DNA from: Portibacter marinus
GTDB lineage: Bacteria; Bacteroidota; Bacteroidia; Chitinophagales; Saprospiraceae
Direction of reading: 5' to 3'
Assembly (NCBI RefSeq): GCF_021533195.1
Contig: NZ_JAJNKB010000009.1
Span: 1-64,000 of the forward strand
DNA length: 64,000 nucleotides
In this document: positions 47,099 through 55,385 of the stretch, piece after piece
How positions within the stretch are numbered: the stretch's first letter is position 1
How the letters are laid out: each line of letters starts with the position of its first letter
Translations under genes and position numbers: made by a program
Notes under the pieces: generated by a model
What the model saw: the letters and a program-made list of their open reading frames with translations, nothing else
The model's database searches: none
What the model was told of the DNA's origin: nothing

Positions 47099-49024
47099 AT
47101 GATGCAGATTGATTTAAAACTAAGTCTATTTATCCTATTGCTTGGAGCGCTTTGCTCTGGGAATCAATTATCTGCACAGAATGTAAGAAATATCGATGGT
47201 TTCGGGAATAATACAAATGATCCTGAATTAGGTGCTGCGGGAAGTTTACTAAAGACAGCGACGACAGTTGATTTTAGTGATGGTATCGGATTACCTGCCG
47301 GAGAAAATAGAGAGAATCCACGCGTCATCAGTAATCAACTTTTCCAACAAGAAGGCTTTATACCGGATGCCAAATCTTTAAGCGATTACAATTGGGTTTT
47401 TGGTCAATTTATTGATCATGACCTGACATTGGTGGAAAATGCTTCACCAACTAATATTTTTGAGGGTTTGGTGATTGTTCCGCCTGCAGATGATAATTTT
47501 TTTTCTGAAAGTGATCGGATTTTCATGATGAGGAGCAAGTTTGCCGAGGGGACTGGAACGGATGAAAGTAATCCTAGAAGATTTGTCAATGAAATTACCA
47601 GCTTTCTGGACGGATCAGCGATTTATGGAAGCGAAACAGAAAGAGCGCACTGGCTTAGATCATTTAAAGATGGAAAACTGAAGGTATCCAGTGGAAATTT
47701 GCTTCCATGGAATACAACGACAGGTGAATTCAATGCGCCATTGGACAGTAAGACTCCATTTATGGCAGATGACACGCGTGTTAACAATGCCAAACTTTTC
47801 GTGGCAGGGGATGTAAGAGCTAATGAAAACCCACTTCTGATCGCGATGCATACTATTTTTGTGCGAGAACACAATAGAAATTGTGACCTTCTCAAATCTG
47901 AAAATCCTGGTTGGGATGATGAAGAGTTGTATCAACATGCCAAGCGAATTACTACAGGTGTTTTGCAATCCATCGTATATAATGAGTGGCTTCCGGCTCA
48001 GGGAATAGAAGTTCCGACATACAGAGGATATAATCCATCTATAGACCCTTCGATTTCCAACGTATTTTCTGCTGCGGCTTTCAGAATGGGACATACGCTA
48101 ATCAATTCCAATATCATCAGATTAAATAATCGAGGAGAATCTAACTTTAGCTCGATGTCATTAAGAGATGCCTTTTTTAATCCAGCAGCCGTCTGGTTGT
48201 CAGGTGGGATAGATCCATTTTTAAAGGGTATGGGTACACAGATCCAACAAGAGCTTGACTGCAAGATTATTGATGATGTTAGAAATTTTCTTTTTGGAGC
48301 TCCCGGGGCGGGTGGTTTAGACTTAGCAGCTATAAATATTAATCGAGGAAGAGAAAGAGGGTTGCCGCACTACAATGAAGTGAGGATCAATTTTGGCTTG
48401 CCGGCGGTTAAGTCATGGGAAGACATCAGCTCAGATGTAGAAGTCATAGAAGGAATGAAGGCCATATATGAAGACGTGAATGATATTGACCCTTGGGTCG
48501 GTATGTTGGCGGAGGATCATATGAAGAATGCGATTTACGGCGAACTTTCGATGACCATCATCGAAAAGCAGTTTAGAGTAATAAGAGACGGAGATAGATT
48601 TTACTACGAAAATGATGACATGCTTTCAGAAGCTGAAAAACGCGAGATTTCAGCCACCACTTTGCATGATGTGATTATGCGGAATACCGGTATTGATTTG
48701 ATGCAAAAGAATGTATTTACTGCGATGCCACACGAGGAAATTCCCAATGGTCCGACTTTGCGAGTTTTACAACTAGATGCAGCCATTTATCCTAACCCGG
48801 TAAAGGATCATTCGACAATTAAGGTCTATTCTGAGCGTGATACGGAATTGGAAATAGAAATGTTTGACAATTATGGTCGGCTGATCAGAAAGGAGAATTT
48901 TTCGGCCCTAAAAGGTGACAATTTCGTTCCTTTTAATCTCTTTAGGGACCTGCCCAATGGTGCCTACAACATCAAGGTGACCAACGACCTTGGAATTTTT
49001 ACAGTAATCAGGGCTGTAAGGTAG
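47099..49024 (+). CDS. Secreted animal-type haem peroxidase, T9SS type A cargo
   Basis: Start 47099 gives a clean signal peptide ('MMQIDLKLSLFILLLGALCS') and is preferred to 47066. The ~641-residue product has the peroxidase-cyclooxygenase fold: distal histidine in 'FGQFIDHDLTLVEN', calcium loop 'LDGSAIYGSETERAHW', 'IFVREHNRNCDLL' (catalytic Arg) and the proximal histidine in 'FRMGHTLINSN'. A type A sorting domain ends it ('AIYPNPVKDHSTIKVYSERD' to 'NDLGIFTVIRAVR'). It oxidises halides or organic donors with hydrogen peroxide outside the cell. It is followed by palindromic repeats rather than a co-directional gene. Confidence 0.92.
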   Translation: MMQIDLKLSLFILLLGALCSGNQLSAQNVRNIDGFGNNTNDPELGAAGSLLKTATTVDFSDGIGLPAGENRENPRVISNQLFQQEGFIPDAKSLSDYNWVFGQFIDHDLTLVENASPTNIFEGLVIVPPADDNFFSESDRIFMMRSKFAEGTGTDESNPRRFVNEITSFLDGSAIYGSETERAHWLRSFKDGKLKVSSGNLLPWNTTTGEFNAPLDSKTPFMADDTRVNNAKLFVAGDVRANENPLLIAMHTIFVREHNRNCDLLKSENPGWDDEELYQHAKRITTGVLQSIVYNEWLPAQGIEVPTYRGYNPSIDPSISNVFSAAAFRMGHTLINSNIIRLNNRGESNFSSMSLRDAFFNPAAVWLSGGIDPFLKGMGTQIQQELDCKIIDDVRNFLFGAPGAGGLDLAAININRGRERGLPHYNEVRINFGLPAVKSWEDISSDVEVIEGMKAIYEDVNDIDPWVGMLAEDHMKNAIYGELSMTIIEKQFRVIRDGDRFYYENDDMLSEAEKREISATTLHDVIMRNTGIDLMQKNVFTAMPHEEIPNGPTLRVLQLDAAIYPNPVKDHSTIKVYSERDTELEIEMFDNYGRLIRKENFSALKGDNFVPFNLFRDLPNGAYNIKVTNDLGIFTVIRAVR

Positions 49025-49121
49025 AACTGATGGGCTTTCTTTGTTAAAATGTACTTGTTTAGATAAGAATAGTTTTGCTTGTTTGATTGGCCTTTGGCGA
49101 AGAGCGAATCTTGAGCAATCC

Positions 49122-49269
49122 ATTAAAGAGCTTCCTGTGCTGTAAGGCAATTCTGTAGCTCTTAAAGTCTGCTGCATCCCTTTAAGAGCTTCCTGCGCTG
49201 CCTAGCTCTGCTGCAGCTCTTAAAGTGAACAGCCGCCTGCGCTGCCTAGCTCTGCTGCAGCTCTTAAAG
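49122..49269. repeat. Tandem palindromic repeat between convergent genes
   Basis: Three related units of ~45 bases each end in GCTCTTAAAG. The first two begin TTAAAGAGCT / TTTAAGAGCT, so each can fold into a hairpin with arms TTTAAGAGCT and AGCTCTTAAA. Units 2 and 3 share the same 35 bases (starting CCTGCGCTGCCTAG). The block lies between convergent genes and could serve as a bidirectional terminator or be a dispersed repeat such as a REP-like element. Confidence 0.85.
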
Positions 49270-49273
49270 GGAA

Positions 49274-49312
49274 AAGCGAAATGTGAATGACGAACTGCGA
49301 ACTGCGAACCCC
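49274..49312. repeat. Third patch of GCGAA-type repeat
   Basis: The text AAGCGAAATGTGAATGACG followed by AACTGCGAACTGCGAACCCCG belongs to the same family as the arrays at 27419 and 27936. Confidence 0.65.
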
Positions 49313-49318
49313 GCACCA

Positions 49319-50251
49319 CTATACCTCCTCTCTTCTATGCTTCCACCTCTTATGGGTCCAAAGCCAGTTTTCCGGCTGCTCGATTATCAATTCTTCTAAT
49401 CTTTTCATAAAAAGTGTTGTGATTTTTCCATCATCACATTGACCTACATCCCTCACTAGCCATTCCAATCTCACTTCATAGAATCCTCGCTGCACACGTT
49501 GAGGATATGCAAAAACCACCGGTAAGTTATATTTTCGAGCATATTTTTCAGGACCATGCAAACAAGCAGTATCCTGGTTTAAAAACTGAAGCCAAACAGC
49601 CTTATCGGTATTAGAAGGACTTTGGTCAGCGGCCATTAAATAAATACTAGGCTGCTCTTTATCTTCATGAATTTGAAAAGCTCTGGCAGTTTTTTGAATT
49701 TCGTACATTTTCACTCCCGTATGCGAACGAGAATTTTTCATGTATCTGTTCAAGTAAGGATTATGTAACCTTTTATATAATGCGACCAATTGGTGGTTAA
49801 AAAAATACGGTGGAGACAAAGCTGCCCATTCCCAATTATTGTAGTGTCCTGCTACCAAAATCACGGACTTACCTTCCTCATAAGCCTGATCTAAAATTTC
49901 AGGATTAATGAATTTATACCTCCTCACAATTTGTTTCTTCGTCATGGAACCACCTTTTATACCTTCCACCATAATGTCGGCTAGATTTTGATAAGCGCAT
50001 TTTATGATGTGGTTATAGTGTGATTCGCTTTTTTCTGGAAAAGAAGCTTTTAAATTCGCTACCATAACATCCTTGCGGTATGCTAATACGCGGTGTAGCA
50101 TAAAACGGATGGCATCAGAAAGAAGATAAATAGCCCTAAATGGTAGAAGGCCAAAAATGAAAATGAAAAACCGAATAATTAAGTAACTGACAAACTTCAA
50201 ACTTGGAATGGCATTGGTTTTGTTATACAATATTACACCTTTTAATTTCAC
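49319..50251 (-). CDS. LpxL/HtrB-family lipid A acyltransferase
   Basis: The 310-residue protein has an N-terminal membrane helix ('LIIRFFIFIFGLLPF'), the 'RKDVMVANLKASFPEKSE' segment typical of LpxL family members, and the HX4E catalytic motif in 'AGHYNNWEWAAL'. It adds a secondary acyl chain to lipid A precursors at the inner membrane. Length is normal. It is divergent from the regulator at 50294, with 42 bases between the starts. Confidence 0.88.
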   Translation of the reverse strand: MKLKGVILYNKTNAIPSLKFVSYLIIRFFIFIFGLLPFRAIYLLSDAIRFMLHRVLAYRKDVMVANLKASFPEKSESHYNHIIKCAYQNLADIMVEGIKGGSMTKKQIVRRYKFINPEILDQAYEEGKSVILVAGHYNNWEWAALSPPYFFNHQLVALYKRLHNPYLNRYMKNSRSHTGVKMYEIQKTARAFQIHEDKEQPSIYLMAADQSPSNTDKAVWLQFLNQDTACLHGPEKYARKYNLPVVFAYPQRVQRGFYEVRLEWLVRDVGQCDDGKITTLFMKRLEELIIEQPENWLWTHKRWKHRREEV

Positions 50252-50293
50252 TGGAATAATCTTTTACAGATTAAGAACAAAGACATTTTATCA

Positions 50294-50950
50294 ATGCTGA
50301 ACACTGTCATACTGGATCATCAAAATCTTTTCGTAGAAGGATTCAGATTAATTTTACAAAAGATGGAGCAGCGCAATTTCAAATTTATCGATCTTAGTTT
50401 TGAAGAACTTTGTCAAAAAGAAACCGATCACGAAATTGATTTGATATTTGTCGAATTGAACATGGACCTGGCAGAGCAGCAAAGAAAAATTCGGAAGTTG
50501 CGAAGATGTAATAAAGACGCCAGGATAGCTATTCTAACTACTTTTGAAAACACAAAAATTGTGCGAGAAACATTCCAAAGCGGAGTGGATGCTTACTTTT
50601 TAAAATCAACAACTTCAGCTGAAATTTACCGTGGCATCGATGATATCTTAAAGGGCAAAACATTTATGACTGATGGTTTGCGCTTGACTCCAAGAATCGG
50701 ACATAAGTCTAATTCTGAAAACAGGCAATTTTTATATGGTGACCAAATGCAAGCCAAACAAAAATTGACCAAAAGAGAAAGAGAGGTGCTTGAGCATATC
50801 GTTCAAGCCAAGTCCAATGTTGAGATTGGAGAACTTTTATTTATAAGTGAACAAACAGTCGGAGTACATAAAAAAAATATAATGCGAAAATTAGGAGTAC
50901 ACAATACAGTTTCACTCGTTAGGTTCGCTATAGACCACAACTTGGCATAA
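50294..50950 (+). CDS. LuxR/NarL-type regulator with degenerate receiver
   Basis: The 218-residue protein has an N-terminal receiver-like domain (1-120) and a LuxR helix-turn-helix (157-218: 'KLTKREREVLEHIVQAKSN', 'ISEQTVGVHKKNIMRKLGV'). The phosphoacceptor aspartate is replaced by Glu54 ('LIFVELNMD'), and the usual acidic pair at the N terminus is reduced to one Asp ('VILDHQNLF'). The Thr ('ILTTFE') and Lys ('YFLKS') are kept. It probably works without phosphorylation. It sits 113 bases upstream of the cohesin/SprB-repeat gene and could control that locus, which is inference from position. Confidence 0.88.
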   Translation: MLNTVILDHQNLFVEGFRLILQKMEQRNFKFIDLSFEELCQKETDHEIDLIFVELNMDLAEQQRKIRKLRRCNKDARIAILTTFENTKIVRETFQSGVDAYFLKSTTSAEIYRGIDDILKGKTFMTDGLRLTPRIGHKSNSENRQFLYGDQMQAKQKLTKREREVLEHIVQAKSNVEIGELLFISEQTVGVHKKNIMRKLGVHNTVSLVRFAIDHNLA

Positions 50951-51026
50951 GACTTGTATTAAGCCTAATACTAATATTTGTCCCAAAGGATTCAAGTGGC
51001 ACGAATATTGGAATTAAAACTAATGC

Positions 51027-51034
51027 TATCTTTG
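51027..51034 (+). promoter_or_regulatory. -7 box upstream of cohesin/SprB-repeat gene
   Basis: TATCTTTG (TAnnTTTG) ends 29 bases before the start at 51064. A TTG at 51008-51010 is a possible but closely spaced -33 element. Confidence 0.5.
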
Positions 51035-51063
51035 CTGGCGTATTTTAACAATAAAAAGAATAT

Positions 51064-54000
51064 ATGCAAATCATAAAAAGTCCCTCTAACATGGTAAAGA
51101 AATACTCCTTGTTTTTACTTGGACTATTCGCAATGATTCAGGTTGCAACCAGCCAGGTAACTGTGACCATAAGTGACGACGCAGCAGATGCAGGCGGAAC
51201 GGTAGATATGGATATCACCTATGAAGATTTTACAGATATCATTTCTTTCCAATATTCAATCAGGTGGAATACAGATCATTTTGATTTTAATTCTATTCAA
51301 AATATTACTTCTAATCTTCCTGATTTTTCTATTTCTGCAATCAGTACGCCGGATCAAACCGGTGACCAGGGTGTTATACAAGTTTCATGGAATAAGTCAA
51401 ATACACAACCTGAATCACTGGCAGATGGAACTCGAATTTTTACTTTGAGACTAGATGCCGTAGGTGATCCTTGCGATAATTCAACGGTAAGATTTTCCAA
51501 TGATCCTTTGGAAATCGAATTTGCCAATAACGATGCAGTCAATATAGGAGCGAATACGAACAATGGCACTGCTTCTATCAATGGTATGAACTGCAGTGGT
51601 GGAGATGGTGAATTGACTGTTACTGTTGAAGATGTTACAGTTAACAAGAGATCTAACCAATGTGTCAAAATTGATGTAGAAAATTTTATAGATATACAGA
51701 CTGTTGAATTTGCGGTAGAATTTGATCCGGAAATCATTAGTTATACTGGTTTTCAGAATGCCAACTTGCCTAATTTTACAGGCAACGGCGGCAATTTAAA
51801 TGAACTACAGGCTGATCAGGGTAGGCTACAATTGGCATGGTTTGACAATACCGCTGTGAATCCTGTTACCCTTGAAGGAACACTCATTGAGTTCTGTTTT
51901 GATGCTATTGGAACAGATGGACAAGTAAGCCCCATTACCATAGAAGAGCAAATAGATTTTACAAATGAAGATGAGGTATCTCTTCCTTATGTATTGAACA
52001 ATGGTTCTTATACAGTTGCAGGTGGAGTCAATGAAAGTGATTTTATCCTCATCGCAGGTAAGGAAAATATAGGGATGGGACAAACTGGTTGTATTCCTAT
52101 TTCAGTACGTAATTTTTCAGACATCCAGTCTATGCAATTCAATGTCAGATGGAATCCAGATGACTTGATATATAATAGCGTTCAGAATTTAAATTTGGAA
52201 CAATTAACAGAGGATGTGATCAATAATGTTGGAGATAATCTAGTAAGAGTATCATGGGGAAATCCTACCGGCACAACGGTTGCAGACAATACGGTCATAT
52301 TTGAATTATGTCTTGAAGCTAAAGGTGATTGCGATAAAACTGTTCCTGTTCAAATTGTAAGTGCAGGTGGTGTTGCTATCGAAGTAAGTAATACTTCAAA
52401 TGAAGAATTACCAGTTAGTGTCATCAATGGTTCAGCCACCATTGATTGTGATGGCTGCTCTATAGCAATCGAGTCTTTAGAAAATCCTACGTGTCCAGGT
52501 GACGCTGATGGAAGTATCATGGTTAGTCTGCCATCCGGTAGCTATACTTGTACATGGACTGATGACGATGGAAACATTATTCAGCAATCATCAGAATGTG
52601 ATCTTGTCAATGTAGAGGCAGGAACCTATACTTTAATGATAGATGATGGTGCAGATTGTCAGGAATCGAGAACCTTTACGTTAGAAGGACCGGGTACAAT
52701 TGTGTTTGGTGGTTCTAAGGTCAATGAAACGAGTGGATGTGACGGAAGCATCAATCTGGATATGATGGGAGGAACAGGTGAATTTGATTATATCTGGGAT
52801 GATGGATCTACTGAACAAAGTAGAGATGAATTGTGTGCGGGTGAATACTGTGTGACGGTTACTGATGATAATGGATGTACAGCAGAGACTTGTTTCACCA
52901 TCACCGCAGGTGGACCAGTGACATGTGGAATTGACATAACGAATGTAAGATGCAATGGTGATAATGATGGAGCGATAGACATTTGTGTAGAAGGAGGAAC
53001 AGGACCTTATACCTATGCCTGGAATGGCCCTTCAGGTGAATTTAATACCGAAGATATTTCCGGATTGCTAGCCGGTACTTATAATTATACCATAACGGAC
53101 TCTTCTGACCCAGCCTTAAGTTCACAAGGTTCGGTTGTTGTGGAGCAACCTGATATGATTACCGCTTCAGCTGTTCCTACAGTTTCCTCAGGAAATGATG
53201 GTGCACTTGATTTGTCTGTTTCCGGTGGTACACCTCCTTACAGTTTTGTGTGGAGTCCTGGTGGTCAGACGACCGAGGATATCTCTGGATTATCAGTGGG
53301 GACCTATACGGTAATGATTACCGATGATAATAATTGTAATAGATCTTTCGACTTTTTAGTACCATCTGATGGAATAACCTTTATTCCTAATCTGACCCAT
53401 GCATCATGTAACAATGTTTGTGATGGTATCATTGATGGTGAAGTACAAGGTGGAGTTGGACCCTATACTTTCTCAGTCGGAGGAAGTGCCATTACCATTC
53501 CTTTCAATGAGCAATGCCCCGGAGATTATGAGTTATTGGTCACAGACAGTGAAGGTACAACAGGCATGCAGACTATTACCATTAGAAACCCGGAAGTGCT
53601 CTCAGTGGAAGTAGTGGAAAAAGTGAATTGTTCCGAAGGACAAGCAGATGGATCTATTACGGTAGAGGCTAGCGGCGGAACGGAACCATATACCTATAAT
53701 TGGGATGCATCAGGAAATATGGCCAGGATTTCAAATTTAGGATCGGGAACCTATAATGTTATTGTCACAGATGCAAGAGGCTGTACAGCAACACTAGATA
53801 GCCCTGTTAGAATACAATGTATTGACAATCCATGCTTTAACGCACGAACAATTATTACTCCAAACGGTGATAATTTTAACAATGAATTTGTAATCATGTG
53901 CGCAACGGATTTTCCTAATCGATTGCTGGTTTTTGATCGATGGGGAAGGACAGTGTTTTCACAAGAAGATTATGCCAATGATTGGACAGGTACTGATGAT

Positions 54001-54114
54001 AATGGAGAAGAGCTTCAAGATGGTGGCTATCTATGGGTACTTGAAATTACAAATGGAGATGGTTCTAAAGAAATACATCGAGGTACCGTCACGATATTAA
54101 GAGATCAATTTTAA
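51064..54114 (+). CDS. Surface protein with three cohesin-like domains and SprB repeats, T9SS type B cargo
   Basis: The 1016-residue protein has a signal peptide (start 51064 or 51091, 'MVKKYSLFLLGLFAMIQVAT'). Three cohesin-like beta-sandwich domains follow at about 32-174, 184-318 and 326-462. Each has 'ISFQYSIRWN/VEFAVEFDPEIISY/MQFNVRWNPDDLIYNSV' and 'VSWG/LAWF' strands. Then come about six SprB-like repeats (464-916, 'GGTGPYTYAWNGPSG', 'GLSVGTYTVMITDDNNC') and a CHU_C domain (922-1016, 'IITPNGDNFNNEF', 'FDRWGRTVFSQ'). The CHU_C domain directs T9SS export. Cohesins in other bacteria bind dockerins; a dockerin-bearing protein is encoded two genes downstream. Cohesin calls are by eye. Confidence 0.88.
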   Translation: MQIIKSPSNMVKKYSLFLLGLFAMIQVATSQVTVTISDDAADAGGTVDMDITYEDFTDIISFQYSIRWNTDHFDFNSIQNITSNLPDFSISAISTPDQTGDQGVIQVSWNKSNTQPESLADGTRIFTLRLDAVGDPCDNSTVRFSNDPLEIEFANNDAVNIGANTNNGTASINGMNCSGGDGELTVTVEDVTVNKRSNQCVKIDVENFIDIQTVEFAVEFDPEIISYTGFQNANLPNFTGNGGNLNELQADQGRLQLAWFDNTAVNPVTLEGTLIEFCFDAIGTDGQVSPITIEEQIDFTNEDEVSLPYVLNNGSYTVAGGVNESDFILIAGKENIGMGQTGCIPISVRNFSDIQSMQFNVRWNPDDLIYNSVQNLNLEQLTEDVINNVGDNLVRVSWGNPTGTTVADNTVIFELCLEAKGDCDKTVPVQIVSAGGVAIEVSNTSNEELPVSVINGSATIDCDGCSIAIESLENPTCPGDADGSIMVSLPSGSYTCTWTDDDGNIIQQSSECDLVNVEAGTYTLMIDDGADCQESRTFTLEGPGTIVFGGSKVNETSGCDGSINLDMMGGTGEFDYIWDDGSTEQSRDELCAGEYCVTVTDDNGCTAETCFTITAGGPVTCGIDITNVRCNGDNDGAIDICVEGGTGPYTYAWNGPSGEFNTEDISGLLAGTYNYTITDSSDPALSSQGSVVVEQPDMITASAVPTVSSGNDGALDLSVSGGTPPYSFVWSPGGQTTEDISGLSVGTYTVMITDDNNCNRSFDFLVPSDGITFIPNLTHASCNNVCDGIIDGEVQGGVGPYTFSVGGSAITIPFNEQCPGDYELLVTDSEGTTGMQTITIRNPEVLSVEVVEKVNCSEGQADGSITVEASGGTEPYTYNWDASGNMARISNLGSGTYNVIVTDARGCTATLDSPVRIQCIDNPCFNARTIITPNGDNFNNEFVIMCATDFPNRLLVFDRWGRTVFSQEDYANDWTGTDDNGEELQDGGYLWVLEITNGDGSKEIHRGTVTILRDQF

Positions 54115-54144
54115 TTATTAGACCACTCCGGATAAAAAAAAGAT

Positions 54145-55059
54145 ATGAAGAAGATTTTAATAGCTTTAGTACTTGTAGTGGGAATGTTTTTGAATGTTCA
54201 GGCTCAGGAAAGAAGTGTTTATACACATCATTTCATCAATCCTGTTCTGATTAATCCGGCCGCATCTGGTTTCAACGGAGAATATAACATTCTTGTCAAC
54301 TATAATAATAAGTGGTCTGGATTTTCAGATGGACCGAAAGCTTTTACATTATCATACGATGGGCCAATAGCAGATCGATTATCCATCGGAGCAATATTAT
54401 TTCGAGATGGGTTTGCTGCGCTGGAAACAACAAAGGGTCAACTTTCTTTTGCCTATAAAATTCCAGCTGACAATTATGAGATCAGCTTTGGTCTGGCAAC
54501 TGAATACTTACAGTTTGGATTGGGCGGACCGGCAATTGCCTCACCGCTGGTAGATCTCAATGATCCGTCCTTACAGGAAAGACTTTCAGGAGCAAGATTT
54601 TTTGACGTGGCTTTTGCCACTTATGGTACATTCAATGATAATGTTAAGTTTGGATTAGTGATACCAGGCCTGGTCAGAGCGAGATTAGATGACAATGAAG
54701 GTGACTCCGATCGAACAAATAACTATATCCTTCATTTAGGGTATGCGTACGATGTACCTAACTATGACTTTACAATAGAACCCTCCCTATTTATAAAGCA
54801 ATTAAGAAACGTTCCTTTTCACGCGGATATCAATGTAAAACTAGGTTTTATGGAAGATCAGCTGATGGGAGGTTTATCCTATGGAATAGGATATGATAGG
54901 TTAGGATTTTTATTGGGCACGCAGGTGAACAATTTCAATATATTATATTCTTACAATGTTTCCATGACAGATTCTCAGTCATACCATAATGGTATGCATG
55001 AAATAACGCTGGGATTCAATATCAATAGGATGCTTGACGGGAATACGATGAACAATTAA
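54145..55059 (+). CDS. PorP/SprF family T9SS outer-membrane protein
   Basis: The 304-residue protein has a signal peptide ('MKKILIALVLVVGMFLNVQA') and the PorP/SprF pattern 'YTHHFINPVLINPAASGFN', then 'WSGFSDGPKAFTLSYDGPI' and a beta-barrel body ending 'EITLGFNINRML'. In Flavobacterium, SprF-like proteins are needed for export or attachment of particular type B cargo encoded next to them. It follows the type B cargo gene at 51064 by 30 bases and is most likely its dedicated partner. Confidence 0.93.
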   Translation: MKKILIALVLVVGMFLNVQAQERSVYTHHFINPVLINPAASGFNGEYNILVNYNNKWSGFSDGPKAFTLSYDGPIADRLSIGAILFRDGFAALETTKGQLSFAYKIPADNYEISFGLATEYLQFGLGGPAIASPLVDLNDPSLQERLSGARFFDVAFATYGTFNDNVKFGLVIPGLVRARLDDNEGDSDRTNNYILHLGYAYDVPNYDFTIEPSLFIKQLRNVPFHADINVKLGFMEDQLMGGLSYGIGYDRLGFLLGTQVNNFNILYSYNVSMTDSQSYHNGMHEITLGFNINRMLDGNTMNN

Positions 55060-55385
55060 AAGAGAATTAAAAATTATAAGATATTAATATTTAGTCAAAT
55101 TAGATATGACGAATATTTATAATATAAAAAATACCAAAATGTTGGTATGTGATCACAAGATCGAAAATGTATCTTTGTGTTTGTGAGTACCGAGAGCAAA
55201 AGTGTCTCTCTGTGTTCTATTTATAATAAGACAACGAAAACTACAATTTTTTAGAGGCTTTTCATTTTTGACGAATTGTGAAAAGTACTTACACAACTAG
55301 GGTAATTCATAATATCCTTGTCTTACATTAAATAAGGCTAACTTTTTTTGAATTAAAATATATTTAATAACCAAAACTCAATCTC
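55060..55385 (+). other. Long AT-rich leader before the dockerin-protein gene
   Basis: The 326-base gap contains a TATCTTTG -7 box (55170-55177), which would give a leader of about 200 bases. Within it, CTTTTCA and TGAAAAG (about 55258-55284) can pair. No small ORF of coding character is evident. A long 5' UTR on a highly codon-biased gene may stabilise or regulate its mRNA. Confidence 0.45.
55170..55177 (+). promoter_or_regulatory. -7 box of dockerin-protein gene
   Basis: TATCTTTG matches TAnnTTTG. A TTG at 55142-55144 is slightly farther away than the usual -33 spacing. Confidence 0.45.

Noticed and set aside
49122-49269. A CRISPR or tRNA cluster
   Set aside because: Repeats are directly adjacent without spacers, and no cloverleaf or conserved tRNA loop is found; they are palindromic intergenic repeats.
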